From Dreissena polymorpha (Eukaryota; Mollusca; Bivalvia; Myida; Dreissenidae), in assembly GCF_020536995.1 (NCBI RefSeq), contig NC_068363.1:2199361-2263360 (forward strand): a DNA stretch of 64,000 nt. Direction: 5' to 3'. Position 1 is the stretch's first letter. Every line of letters begins with the position of its first letter. Shown one piece after another: positions 1 to 11,480 of the stretch. Both the position numbers and the translations under genes were made by a program. The notes under the pieces were generated by a model, which worked only from the letters and a program-made list of their open reading frames with translations, ran no database searches and was not told the origin of the DNA.

Positions 1-960
1 AACGTTAATCAATTTGTGGTTCAGTTAGTTTCTTTCGGGTGCAAGGAACGTGCGGACAATAAATTTGAAATACACAGCGGATTCTATAAATAAAAATGCT
101 TGTTATATTTTATGGATTTTCGCGACAAATTCTAAATGTATTAATATAAATAGAAACGTGGATCATTGTTATGTATTTAGTAATTAACAGGAATATTTTC
201 AAAATGCCGTTATTTTTATACGTATGTATGCATCAATGGTTTGAAAGAAAATATGTTATTTGAACCCTTCGCGTATTATTAAGGCCTCAAAAATATTATG
301 TGTGCTTGTCAGTATCAATTATATTCCCAGATAATGAGAGAATCACTGTTATGGTAAAAAATGAGTGTATACACTAACACTAATACTTAACAAAAATAAT
401 GTTTTACAACACAGACGAGTAACAGACAGCATTTTAAAAGGCAATTAGAATAATATTTATATTGTTTGCTAACATCATTCAGTATGTAATAGTGTACTAT
501 TTACAATAACATATAGTACGTTATGGGTTTTGTGCATGGTTCATAATCATTAGTATTGATTTCACAAACAATAAACAGCTTGACATTTCTCAGTAATGGT
601 AATTATCTGGATTCAATTAAATGTCACAAAGGGAAGGATTGCTTTCTCACTTTATTAACATACACAAATATCCATGGCAACCTGTCAATTGGGATCTCGA
701 ATTGACTCCATTTACCAGTACTGAGTATTATTTAACACAGATATGCAAATTGTGTCATACAGTTTATGGCTATTTGGGTGTTGAAATGTGTCTTATCAGT
801 GGATATATCTGAAGTTGAGATTATCCCTTCCCCAATTAAACCAATTTTGCATCATAAACATTAATCACTGTCAGCAGCATCCTGTCGACCAAGGTCCCCC
901 CCTCCCCACCCTGTCCTCTTATCAGTACATCTATATGCCATTGTTTTTATTATAACCCCA
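1..960. other. no gene seen; AT-rich intergenic DNA
   Basis: AT-rich sequence with only short open frames that lack recognisable domains or codon structure. No repeat family from elsewhere in the window was recognised here. Confidence 0.6.
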
Positions 961-1830
961 TTACCATTTGTAATGGGGGCTATATAGGAGTCACTTTGTC
1001 GGTCAGTCAGTCGGTCGGTCGGTCTGTCAGTCTTGAAAATTTCATCCGATCTACACCAAACTTGGTCAGAAGTTGTATCTAGATGATGTCTATGTCAAGT
1101 TTGAATATGGGTCATGCCGGGTCAAACACTAGGTCACGGGGTCACTTAGTGCGTTTTAAACCCGAAAGTTTGTCCGGACCATATTTATGTCATGTATCGT
1201 TAGATTTAAAAATGACTTGGTACATTTGTTCACCATCATGGGACGGTGTGTCATGCGAAAGAAGTACGTCGATATCTCCAAGGTCAAGGTCATACTTGGA
1301 GTTGCCCATAAATGAGCTTGTCCGAGCCATAACTTTGTCATTTATTGTGACACATTAAATTCATTTGGCACATTTGTTCACCATCATTGGGCGGTGTGTC
1401 ATGCGAAAGAATTACGTCGATATCTCCAAAGTCAAGTTCAAACTTTGAGTTCAAAGGTCAAAAATTGCCATAAATGAGCTTGTCCGGGCCCTAACTATGA
1501 CGTTCATTGCGAGATTTTAAAATCATTTGGCGCATTTGTTCACCATCATTGGACGGTGTGCCATGCGAAAGAATTACGTCGATATCTCCAAGGTCAAGGT
1601 CACACTTTGAGTTCAAAGGTCAAAAGTGGCCATAAATGAGCTTGTCCGGGCCATAACTATGTCGTTCATTGTGAGATTTTAAAATCATTTGGCGCATTTG
1701 TTCACCATCATTGGACGGTGTGTCATGCGAAAGAATTACGTCGATATCTGCAACGTCAAGGTCACACGTTGAGTTCAAAGGTCAAAAATGGCCATAAATG
1801 ATCCTGTCCGGGCCATAAATTCAAGTTAAA
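961..1830 (-). repeat. tandem-core bivalve repeat, about four 160-bp units
   Basis: Begins with a hairpin-like end (ataaccccattac / gtaatgggggctat) and a TCGG/TCAG microsatellite, followed by about four degenerate units of roughly 160 bp. Each unit carries a block reading CACCATCATTGGACGGTGTG and GATATCTCCAAGGTCAAGGT. The same core occurs in the opposite orientation at 34,080-34,530 and 51,940-52,235. The order microsatellite, tandem core, terminal hairpin resembles the pearl-type elements described from oysters. That family assignment is inference. Confidence 0.75.
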
Positions 1831-2800
1831 TTGCCGCGTAGAAATTGCATTTCAGATTTCTGTTGGATGATTCACAATCTAGTGTTCGTCATGAGATACA
1901 CTTTACATGATAATATCTGTATCACGGTAGTATTTGAATCTAGCAAAAAGCTATCGTTTCTGGTCAAAACCAGCGGTTTATGCTTGTGCTTGTGGTGAAA
2001 CGCGCCGTTATCCATGCATCCATTCTATGAATATTTTCTTTAGTGTCCAAATGAAGTTCCTTGTGTACATACCTAAGCACTCAATGGTTATCTCTAGAGT
2101 TATTAGCACGAGTCTCTGTAATGCCATAAATGATCAGATTATTCTGCATACTCATGGCGTCAGTATCTAGTTGTATTTACTAACATATTGTACATACGCG
2201 CCTTTCCCTCACATATTTGCTTTATTTTTATCCATTTTATAATCAAGTTCTTGACTGTATTTGTTACATTTTAGATAAGTCTAATAGAAGAATTGTGTTC
2301 ATCTTCTACATTATTCAATTTATTGAAGATACTTGGAGAAAAACTCGGAATGATTGTGCGAGAGCATGAGATTTCTATGCGAGATCTCGATATAAATGTC
2401 GCGATCTCGCTTCAAAACTTTGCGTCCTCACATCATACTCTCGTGTTTTTCGGCGTAAGCTGTATTAAGCCAGCTTTTCACCCTGACTTGACCTTTGTAA
2501 GGGTCCAATAATACTCAAATAAAATTTCCCGCGGCTAGGTATGAATGAATACACTTCATTTATTCCATTGGCTGATTTGAGTATAACACCAGAACATTGG
2601 AAACATATCCGCGTCTTTGTAACACTGTTTTACTGCATGAAACAATTTTATCTCTAATGAAAAGGCTCAATAGATAGAACAGTTTTACAATCAATTTTCG
2701 ACATAAATACAGTTTGTGCGTTCACCTTTTATTTTCAGAGAATTACCAGCGCAAAAGCGTTTATACTAAAGGCTATGTTGTCATATTTAGTACTTACTTG

Positions 2801-2868
2801 CATTGCATTTCAACCCGCGAGGTTTCGGGTCAATAAGCGGCTATTTGTGAAAGTCATAGTTTATATAC
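2801..2868 (+). promoter_or_regulatory. promoter-like module A1
   Basis: Shared box CATTGCATTYCAAYCCGCRA followed about 59 bp downstream by a TATA-like TTTATATA. The same arrangement occurs four times upstream of the LRR gene (2,801; 2,951; 4,321; 4,599). Function is inferred only from this repeated spacing. Confidence 0.4.
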
Positions 2869-2950
2869 AGTTCATCGTCGGAGTTCGCAGAAGGGGTTGC
2901 GATCATTGTGTTACACCGGTCTTACTGACAATAACGTAGTGACTGTAATG

Positions 2951-3025
2951 CATTGCATTCCAATCCGCAAGTAATCAAGGTCAGTTTGTCAGTTTGCGGT
3001 CAGTTGCAGAAATCTTTATATAAAC
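2951..3025 (+). promoter_or_regulatory. promoter-like module B1
   Basis: Second version of the CATTGCATTC box, followed about 64 bp later by CTTTATATAAACGCC. It carries a small internal duplication (tcagttt) that module B2 lacks. A TATA box followed by a conserved GTCTCGTAAACTTTGTGCAC stretch would suit a transcription start near 3,045. Confidence 0.4.
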
Positions 3026-3076
3026 GCCGTCTCGTAAACTTTGTGCACTTGAAGTCTGTTTTGATCAGAAAGATAC

Positions 3077-3524
3077 TAAATAAAGATATTCGGCGATATT
3101 ATTGTGGTATGTCAATCATCGATTTTTAATATGGTTTCAATATTGGCATGATAAGGACCAATTTTGATAAAATTAATTAGAAATATTTATCCATTTAGAC
3201 CAGTTTATTAAGCATGAGCACAATAATTCACTATACTATAATTATGCAATTAAATAAGATTCGAGTATTGCCGGCTGACCTATATGCACTCGTTTATTTT
3301 CATGTTTCTTGTGTTTTTCTATTGTGTAAATATAGATATCTGAGTAATAATATCACATAAAGCATAATAAGCCACGAAATCTGGCGCAACACCCCGTAAT
3401 TGATTTGCTTATGATGTAGCTAAGAACTGCGCAGAAAAAAGGCATCCGCTACTTTTTATCTCATAGAGATAACTTTTGATCGTTCATAAACATCGACCAC
3501 AATCAACGCCGTATATCTTTTTTA
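3077..3524. mobile_element. 448-bp MITE with about 18-bp terminal inverted repeats
   Basis: The left end TAAATAAAGATATTCGGCG and the complement of the right end, TAAAAAAGATATACGGCG, form imperfect inverted repeats. They are flanked by near-identical 7-bp sequences (AAGATAC and AAGATAT). Direct repeat copy 2 lacks the insert and shows the empty site. A similar single end (aaaaagatattcgacg) is seen near 13,080. The superfamily is not clear. Confidence 0.65.
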
Positions 3525-4320
3525 AAGATATTTCTTGTTGAATCTTGACACGAAGTCGTTCCATCGATTTTCACTCTCGTTATCCAGAGTTCATAAATAT
3601 GCAACAACGAGTGCCCAAGTGAACACTGTACAGTGACGTGTGAACTGTTATGGCTTTTGCTTTAAAGCATACAAGGCTGTGATGCTGGTACTTTCCCCAG
3701 TCATTCCGAAATGTAGCTTCGGAATACACAAATGCACACTCGTTTTACGAACTCAACCGGTTATCCACACATGTACATACGCGCGTATCGCGCACTAGGC
3801 TGGTGAACGGAATTTCGAATGCCAGTTTGACCTTTTTTATACATGTTGATCCATCTACTGATAAGATCCATCGTATTTTCTTATAAAAATGAAAATTTAG
3901 TTCAAATCTTCGACACAACAACACAATTCAAAATGTCACTTTTTTCTGTTTCATTCATTATAGGCTTTTTTTCGGCGTGCTGTATTAAGCCAGCTTTTCA
4001 CCTTAGCCTGACCTTTGTAAGTGCCCAATAAAATTCAAATAAAATTTCCCGCGGCTAGGTACGAATGAATACATTTCATTTATTCCATTGGCTGATTTGA
4101 GTATAACACCAGAAAATTGGAAACATATCCGCGTCTTTGTAACACTGTTTTACTGCATGAAACAATTTTATCTCTTATGAAAAGGCTCAATAGATAGAAC
4201 AGTTTTACAATCAATTTTCGACATAAATACAGTTTGTGCGTTCACCTTTTATTTTCAGAGAATTACCAGCGCAAAAGCGTTTATACTAAAGGCTATATTC
4301 TCATATTTAGTACTTACTTG

Positions 4321-4390
4321 CATTGCATTTCAACCCGCGAGGTTTCGGGTCGCTTCGCGGCCAGTGTGTGAAAGTCAGAGTTTATATACA
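4321..4390 (+). promoter_or_regulatory. promoter-like module A2
   Basis: CATTGCATTTCAACCCGCGA box, then TTTATATA 60 bp downstream; near-identical to module A1. Confidence 0.4.
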
Positions 4391-4598
4391 GATCATCACC
4401 GGAGTTCGCAGAAGGGGTTGCGATCTTTTCATTGAAGGAAAAAATTGGAATCTATGCTATTTTTGTCTGATGGAGTAAATAGTTCGTTTAGTCGCTTTGT
4501 CGATATATCAAATTTTAGGCACAGCTGTTGCCTTGGTCGTGTACAGTTTGCGTAAACAAGCCGTCGTTTCAGCAGCTGAATTGTTACCTAACTTTTAT

Positions 4599-4668
4599 CA
4601 TTGCATTCCAATCCGCAAGGTATCAAGGTCGGTTTGCGGTCAGTTGCAGAAATCTTTATATAAACGCC
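4599..4668 (+). promoter_or_regulatory. promoter-like module B2, nearest to the LRR gene
   Basis: CATTGCATTCCAATCCGCAA box, then CTTTATATAAACGCC 56 bp later, then the conserved GTCTCGTAAACTTTGTGCAC. It is the closest of the four modules to the coding exon at 5,542 and the best candidate promoter for it, with transcription starting near 4,690 and a spliced leader. No experimental support is available from sequence alone. Confidence 0.45.
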
Positions 4669-4757
4669 GTCTCGTAAACTTTGTGCACTTGAAGTCTGTT
4701 TTGAAAGATATTTCTTGTTTAATATGCAGACAAATTAATTTCTTTATTTAATAAAAC

Positions 4758-4951
4758 AAACATGTTTGCGTTGAATGTGGCTTCGTCAAAACATAGACGA
4801 TGAACCTGTAAATATAATTGAGATCAATTTAATTCCTTTTGGAGAACGCCTTACAAACATGTGTGCGTTGAATGTATCTTGGTCAAAAACAAAGCCGATA
4901 AACATGTCAATATAATTCAGATTAGTTTATTTCCTTTTACTGAGAGCGCCC
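4758..4951. repeat. two-copy tandem repeat, period about 97 bp
   Basis: AAACATGTTTGCGTTGAATG at 4,758 recurs as AAACATGTGTGCGTTGAATG at 4,855, and both copies end in a GAGMRCGCC-like motif. The two copies have diverged moderately. Confidence 0.7.
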
Positions 4952-5541
4952 TTTTGTTTAAAAAAAAGACGTTTTTTAGTTATGTTTGATTATTAAAACT
5001 TATCTCATGCGAATGATTTTAATTTGTATGTTAGTTGTAACTTTACAAACTATAGGGGCGAAAACCGTAGCGAACTTTCGGAAATAAACTATTTAAGGGT
5101 TGTATTTAATTTGTTCATAAAGATTGGTAAAATGTGTTTAAATAAAAATGTATTTTATACGACAAATGCACTGTATATAATAATTTGAATGTCAACATGT
5201 ATGTCAACACATTTATATTTATAGCAATTAATATATTATACAGTGTTAATATAACATTCAGTGTGCATATGTAAAACGAGTAGACAGTTTAGAAATATTT
5301 TAAATGATAATGATCATTCAAACAATAAGATTATATATATATATATTATAAATTATTATTTAATATTTAAACCAAACGGAACTATTTTAATACTACAAAT
5401 TCAGAGGTATTTGAATATTTTCTGACTGTTTCTTAATTTCAAAGTTTTAATTCGTGAATATAGAACCAATATTACCGTATTGACTATATATTCGAAGGGC
5501 TCTGAGTTTTTGTGCTGTTGTTTTTTTCAGATTCTGCAAGT

Positions 5542-7161
5542 ATGGCCACATCGGATTTGCCGGTCTGGATTGTTCTAAATAGTCCCAATCCAAACAAGTG
5601 CATAAAACCTCCTCCAGTACTGTCTTCAATAGAATATATTAATGTGTGCCATGCCAAATGTTCCTTTACCTGGCTATGCAGTTTGCTTAGCATGCTGCTT
5701 ACACTTGATCAAGAGGTGTGGTGTTACCTGAATGACTTTCAAATAACGTCATGTGTAGAGGTAACAGGCAGCACATCATCTGGCAGTTTACAAATAAAAA
5801 AAACAGAAAAAAACATATCAGTATCTCTACGTGGTAATACCAGTGTGTTGGAGGCTCTCCAAGGTCTGAATATCAATAGTCTAGCTCTGTATGGTTGCCG
5901 TAAAGATTTTAGCGCGAGTTATAAAGAGTCGAAATTTTCTGCGTCAGAATCACAAGCTATTAGTATTGAAAGAAATTTTATTGGAGAAGAGTGTCGGAGA
6001 AATTCTAAAAACGGTTTGCTTACCACGAGTCTGCGTGAGTGTGGCGGGTGGGAAGTGAAGCATGTTGAGTCGTTGTCTCAGACGCTACCATTGCTAACAC
6101 AGCTAGAAATACTAAGTATTACTGTGGAAGAGGACAGTCATGGTCTGTGGGAGGCTCTTCACGGTCTGAATATCAAGAGGTTGAGTCTGATTATGTTAGA
6201 AGTGAATCATAAAGAGTCGATGTCTCAGTCGCTTTTATCGCTCACACAGCTGGAAGCTCTAAGTTTTAAGGTGGACTATGACAAACCTGGTATGTGGGAG
6301 GCTCTCCATGGTCTGAGTATCAAGAGTCTGAGTCTGTATTGCAGTGATGGAGATTTTAATCTCAAGAATGCGGAATCGTTTTCGCAGTCGCTATCATCGC
6401 TAACACAGCTGGAATCAGTTAGTATGTATACAAGTAAGACAGCAGATATTACTGGTCTCTGTGAGGCTCTCCGTGGTTTGAGGATCAAGACTCTGAGTCT
6501 GAGTGACTGGTGGATAATGAAGCATACAGAGTCGTTTTCTCAGTCCTTATCATCGCTCAAACAGCTGGAAACACTTAGTATTAGTGGGTTGGAATGCAGC
6601 CCTGATTTCTGGGAGGCTCTCCGTGGTTTGAATATTAAGAGTCTAAGTCTGCTTGGTGTGTTTGAAATGAAGCATGCAGAGTCGTTGTCTCAATCCTTAT
6701 TATCGCTCAGGCAGCTGGAAGAGCTTACACTTTATGTGGAAACATACTGCGCCTTACAGTTTCCTCAATCATTGAAGTTCTTAAATATCTTCTTTGTGGT
6801 ATTGCTTCCATCCCAATTACGCGCCCTTGTGGACGTACTAGCTGCATGTACTAATAAAATTGAGACTAAACTCGAATTCGGTTGTTCTTCTATATATAAA
6901 GAACGCATCCCACTGCAAGAATACATTCCAATTAAACAGGAATTTGATGCACGGAATACAATTGCAGTGAAACGATTCCGAATATATGAATGGCCTGATT
7001 CTGGCGGTGTTGCCATGTCTACACGTGACATTGATGGTGCTGATGACGCTTCTCACGATGCCGTTTGTGATTTGTATCACAAATACGTGGACTATTTTGA
7101 TACTTACAAAATTAACATAATATCAATACGACTTCAGATTAGTCCAGACTCTGTCTCATAA
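5542..7161 (+). CDS. leucine-rich-repeat protein, NLR-family-like
   Basis: A 539-residue open frame begins at ATGGCC (5,542), 12 bases after a strong acceptor (a run of T then CAG, ending 5,530). The open frame extends upstream through that acceptor, so a 5' leader exon is likely and an earlier in-frame exon cannot be excluded. The N-terminal 120 residues hold a hydrophobic helix-like segment (LLSMLLTLDQEVW) but no recognisable domain. From about residue 170 to 430 there are five units of 50-52 residues with the pattern ESxSQSLxSLxQLExLSI, then GLWEALxGLNIKSLSL. Each unit holds two leucine-rich repeats. The C-terminal 110 residues are non-repetitive. I recognise this style from bivalve NLR-like families, where NACHT and death-fold domains often precede it. 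Neither is present here, so this is either an LRR-only member or the last exon of a longer gene. A role in innate recognition is inference. Confidence 0.8.
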   Translation: MATSDLPVWIVLNSPNPNKCIKPPPVLSSIEYINVCHAKCSFTWLCSLLSMLLTLDQEVWCYLNDFQITSCVEVTGSTSSGSLQIKKTEKNISVSLRGNTSVLEALQGLNINSLALYGCRKDFSASYKESKFSASESQAISIERNFIGEECRRNSKNGLLTTSLRECGGWEVKHVESLSQTLPLLTQLEILSITVEEDSHGLWEALHGLNIKRLSLIMLEVNHKESMSQSLLSLTQLEALSFKVDYDKPGMWEALHGLSIKSLSLYCSDGDFNLKNAESFSQSLSSLTQLESVSMYTSKTADITGLCEALRGLRIKTLSLSDWWIMKHTESFSQSLSSLKQLETLSISGLECSPDFWEALRGLNIKSLSLLGVFEMKHAESLSQSLLSLRQLEELTLYVETYCALQFPQSLKFLNIFFVVLLPSQLRALVDVLAACTNKIETKLEFGCSSIYKERIPLQEYIPIKQEFDARNTIAVKRFRIYEWPDSGGVAMSTRDIDGADDASHDAVCDLYHKYVDYFDTYKINIISIRLQISPDSVS

Positions 7162-7277
7162 GTTATTTTATGCTGATGTTACAGATTATGTTTATATGAA
7201 CAGTTTGATTCATGCTTTTAATTATATGTGATACTTCGTAAAGGTATGTTGTTACTTAGTTCATATTTTTAATTAAG

Positions 7278-7283
7278 AATAAA
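7278..7283 (+). promoter_or_regulatory. candidate polyadenylation signal for the LRR gene
   Basis: AATAAA lies 117 bases after the TAA stop at 7,159-7,161, in AT-rich sequence. Confidence 0.5.
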
Positions 7284-7564
7284 TATTATGCTAGCAAAGT
7301 GTTTTGTCGACTGTCCCATGTGTTATTTGACCTGAAAAGTAAAAATAAAAATGATTTTTAAACAATTTAAGTCAAATTTTACATTTGCACGAGATTTTCT
7401 ATTAAATGTTTGGTTAACTAAATTCAATAACATGACGTAAATTAAGTTCTTTATAGTAAATGACTACAGATTTATTAATTCAGGTCAATAAACACCATGA
7501 CGCTATGTTTCTCGTTGCCACAGAGCAAGTAACACAACTCGCAATTAAACGTCTACGTTATGTT

Positions 7565-8975
7565 GTGTTTTTTAGCTCACCTGAGCACAACGTGATCATG
7601 GTGGGCTTTTGTGATCGCCCTTTGTCCGTCGTGCGTCGTGCGGCGTCAACATTTGCCTTGTTAACACTCTAGAGGCCACATTTATTGTTCAATCTTCATG
7701 AAATTTGGTAGGAAGATTGGTCTAAATGATTTCTTAGATGAGTTCGAAAATGGTTACGTTTGCTTGATAAACATGGCTGCCAAGGGGCGGGGCATTTTTC
7801 CATATATGGTAAAATCTTGTTAACACTCTAGAAGCCACATTTATTGTCCGATCTTCATGAAACTTGGTCAGAAGATTCATCCCAATATTATCTTTGACGA
7901 GTTTTAAAAATGATACCGGTTGGTTGAAAAACATGGCCGTCAGGGGGCGGGGCATTTTTCCTTATATGGCTGTAGTAAAACCTTGTTAACACTCTAGAGG
8001 CCACATTTATTTTCCGATCTTCATGAAACTTGGTCAGAAGATTTTTCCCAATGATATCTTGGATGAGTTCGAAAATGGTTTTGGTTGTTTTAAAAACATG
8101 GCCACCAAAGAGCGGGGCATTTTTCTTTATATGGCTTTATATGGCTATAGTAAAATCTTGTTAACACTCTAGAGGCCACATTTACTGTACGATCTTCATA
8201 AGACTTGGTCAGAAGATTCATCCTAATAATATCTTGGATAAGTTCAAAAATAATGCCGGTTGGTTGAAAATCATGGCCGCCAGGGGGCGGGGCATTTTTC
8301 CTTATATGGCTATAGTAAAATATTGTAAACAATCTAGAGGCTACATTTATTTTCCGATCTTCATGAAACTTGGCCAGAAGATTTGTCCCAATGATATCCT
8401 GGATGAGTTCGAAAATGGTTTCGGTTGCTTTGAAAACATGGCCACCAGGGGGCGGGGCATTTTTCCTAATATGGATATATATTGCTTTAGTTAAACCTTA
8501 TTCACACTCTATTGGCCGCATTTATTGTCCGATCATCATGAAACTTGGCCAGACAATTTGCCCTAATGATATCTTGGATAGTAGAAAAACATTGCCGCCA
8601 GGGGGTCGTGGCATTTTTTCTTGTATAGCTATAGTAAAACCTTGTTAAAAATCTAGAAGCCACATTTACTGTCTGATCATCATGAAACTTGGTCAGAATA
8701 TTTTTCCCAATTATATCTCTAATAAGTTCGAAAATGGTTCCAGTTGCTTGAAAAACATGGCCACCAGGGGGCGGGGCATTTGTCCTTATGTTTGTTTAAA
8801 TGATATCTTGGATGTGTATGAAAATGGTTCTGGTTTGTTGAAAAACGTGGCTGCCCGGGTGTTCACTAGTCATGAAAGTTTGTTAGAACATTTGTTCTAA
8901 TGACATATTGGGCTGCACAGAACAGTACCTTTGAATCTCAGGTGAGCGACTTTCGGTCTTTCAGGCCCTCTTGTT
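7565..8975 (+). repeat. tandem-core bivalve repeat with seven units of about 160 bp
   Basis: Left end TTTAGCTCACCTGAGCAC with a segment ending GTGATCGCCCTTTGTCCGTC. Then come about seven units, each with GTTAACACTCTAGAGGCCAC, CTTCATGAAACTTGGTCAGA, a GATATCTTGGATGAGTTCGA block and ATGGCCGCCAGGGGGCGGGG. The right end reads CTCAGGTGAGCGACTTTCGG then TTCAGGCCCTCTTGTTTGT. The ends carry complementary CTCACCTGAG / CTCAGGTGAG. The short open frames inside are by-products of the repetition. Opposite-strand copies occur at 39,255-40,497 and 57,697-62,600. Confidence 0.85.
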
Positions 8976-9340
8976 TGTTAATGGTAATATATATGTTTTA
9001 AATCACTTCATACCTTTGTTTAATACTTTTGAATTTTTGAAACACATTACAATTGTATTAGTGCGCGTGTAAGCATGTACATACAACTGTACATATTCCT
9101 AATTTTTGTCAAAGCATTTGAATGTACATATAAATATTGGTTTACATCATAGTTTTCATATTTTCTTTTCTATAGAATTCAAATCGCTTAATGTGTAGAA
9201 ATGTATCATATATAAATATATTTTAATTTTGTTTTTCCGCACATTGCTTGTCATTTTGATCGTTTGCAAAACCAGTATCCTAAAAAATGGTGCAGATAAA
9301 AAATAACGTTTTCAGATGTAACGAGAGAAGCTGTTGTTTA

Positions 9341-10002
9341 GGGGGCACACTACAGTTTTTCACAAATCGGCTACTGGCTGCCGGGGTGGGGGCACTGCGT
9401 CCTCACTGTTGACACAACGTCTACACCTGAAATCATACAAAACATATCTTCAGTTTTGTTGGGTGTATGTCTTCCAAAAATACATGGATAGCCATGGTGC
9501 ACCCACTTGCTCTTTATTTTTATCATGGAAAATCAGCCAATTTGAGGGTCTGAATGTCACCTGTTTTGGCGGCCATTTCCGTGATTTTCAAGACAAATTA
9601 ACCACTAAACTGCAAATGCCAGTTCATTAAACACTTTCTTTTTTACTGCATCACTAACCAGATATTTGACCGACACCGAAGAATCCTAGGGTCATCCACG
9701 TGGTTTTTCACAGAAATTCAGTTGAGTGGAGGCACATTTAAAATTCATGCAAAATTAGCCTTCGGAGCTAGAAACCAGCATGTACGTATTTCATGACCTT
9801 GGCAGCCCAGCAGAGACACTGGCTATGCACTGGACACATTTTCGAATTCACTAAGCATGCATTTCAAACCACCACCACTCAAATCTGATACTTTAAACTT
9901 GTAAAACACTATTATTGCTGCTCAGTTTCAGTGTATCCATATTTATTAGAAATTTCTCCCCAGCTAATTTCACACTAAGGCTCAAAACTGTATAGTGCTA
10001 CC
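9341..10002. mobile_element. candidate TIR DNA element, about 660 bp
   Basis: The left end GGGGGCACACTACAGTTTT and the complement of the right end, GGTAGCACTATACAGTTTT, are imperfect inverted repeats. The flanks are TTTA on the left and TTAA on the right, close to a TTAA target duplication. The 98-residue open frame inside (9,334-9,630) has no recognisable domain. Alternatively this is a chance inverted repeat. Confidence 0.45.
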
Positions 10003-11320
10003 TTAAGTTTAATGTTATGCAGTTTTAACAGTATCCCTTATTCTCATTGTATCGGCCATCCTTATTGTATCGTGACTTTAACGGTCTAATTAAAAAAAAA
10101 CACTCAGAAAGTGCAGGACAGTAAATGTTTTTATATTATGTTAGAATAGATTTGCTTTGACAATTACGACGATCATTTTCAGGATTTCCGGTTTCCAATT
10201 TACAGTAGGTCATGTTTAATCCAGGGTGATGTTACGATCTTTAAATTACTTGACACATAATTGTGTAAGTTTTTTATGGTTTGTTAGTTGGTTTATCAAA
10301 TGTTTAATAAGCCACTTTTTGTAAAAACAATGTTAAACTATTTTAAGAAAGATATGAGCAAGAGTTTCAATTGAGAAACTATTTATAGAACAAGCGCATG
10401 CTCATAGTAACACACCTTAGAAATCAAAATGGCCTATACTTTGTACAGATCGATACATAAAACAACAGGGAGCTAATTAAGTCTAGCCAGTATTTTGTCA
10501 TATCATGGCCGATTTGAAAGCAGTTTTTGTTGTAACGTCCAACAATACAGATTGAAGTACAGATTGACATATAAAACATATGTGTTTTAAAATCGCTTTA
10601 CTTCTAATAGTTGGATGTATTCATTAAGAGGGCCGATACTACTGGTTCACATGCTATAGTTGAATATTTTTACATATGTATATTTCTAATAAATAACAAG
10701 TATCGGTATGACGTGCTGTTTTAAAAATTGATTGTAAAATTATGATTATTTTATAAAACATTGTTGTCGTTGATTGTGTAAGTAATGATAATGCGTCTTA
10801 AATTTATTACGTAGATGCATGTGTAAATTATGTGTTGAGGATTCTGGGCGATACTGATGCTGCGGTAGCTTAATTATGATGCATCTTTTTCCGATGAGGT
10901 TGATTTACAGAGGACTCATCTACAATGTGTTCTTTTAAGTATATTTTGAACAAACAAATGAAAACTGCAGATACTGCATGCATACTCTAATTTTCATGGC
11001 ACATGATATCAATGAAGTAAATCGAAGAGTACTAAAGTGAATGTATTATTACATTATGTGCATGCTGTGTTTTATTATGGTATGAACTTGGAACGGGTGG
11101 GACTTACCAAATTCTTAGATTTCACCGCACACAAACACATGTGAGTTACTATTATGAAAAAGCATTTATTTTCAGTTAATACAGATACATACAGAACATT
11201 AAAGTGGTATTTTAACAAACTGAAAAAGTGGCACATTAACACATTCAATAAAATATACACTTTATATGCATATATAATAAAATTAACGGATACAGGCAGC
11301 GAATTATAATAACAGATTCG
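10003..11320. other. no gene seen; AT-rich intergenic DNA
   Basis: No open frame with protein-like composition and no recognised repeat. The sequence is AT-rich throughout. Confidence 0.55.
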
Positions 11321-11324
11321 TTTA

Positions 11325-11480
11325 TGCATAAAAGTCATCATAATCATCATCTTCTTCTTCTTCTTCATTGTCGTAATCATCAGCAACAGCAAAATCATCA
11401 TTATCATCAAAACAATTATCATCAATATCATCGTCATTATCATTATCATCGTATTTCTTATCCTCATCAGTATTATTTAT
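11325..11480. repeat. degenerate CAT/CTT trinucleotide tract
   Basis: Imperfect runs of ATCATC, TTCTTC and ATTATC. These create low-complexity open frames on both strands that are not genes. Confidence 0.85.

Larger units (their letters stand above)
2446..3545 (+). repeat. direct repeat, copy 1 (promoter-bearing segment)
   Basis: Bases 2,446-2,905 match 3,967-4,423 with few differences, and 2,951-3,068 match 4,599-4,700. Copy 1 is longer because a small inverted-repeat element (3,077-3,524) sits near its right end; removing it restores the continuity seen in copy 2 (gttttga followed by aagatatttcttg). The copies are close enough to suggest a fairly recent local duplication. Confidence 0.85.
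3967..4720 (+). repeat. direct repeat, copy 2 (promoter-bearing segment)
   Basis: Second copy of the segment at 2,446-3,545, without the MITE. Between its two modules it carries about 130 bp of extra sequence (4,424-4,590) not found in copy 1. It lies about 0.8 kb upstream of the LRR coding exon. Confidence 0.85.

Noticed and set aside
3045-3110. A leader exon for the LRR gene with donor GTG then GTATGT at 3,107
   Set aside because: The donor lies inside the 448-bp MITE, which copy 2 lacks, so it is unlikely to be the conserved leader structure.
7460-8900. Several overlapping 70-90-residue frames on both strands
   Set aside because: They follow the seven-unit repeat and differ only by indels between units.
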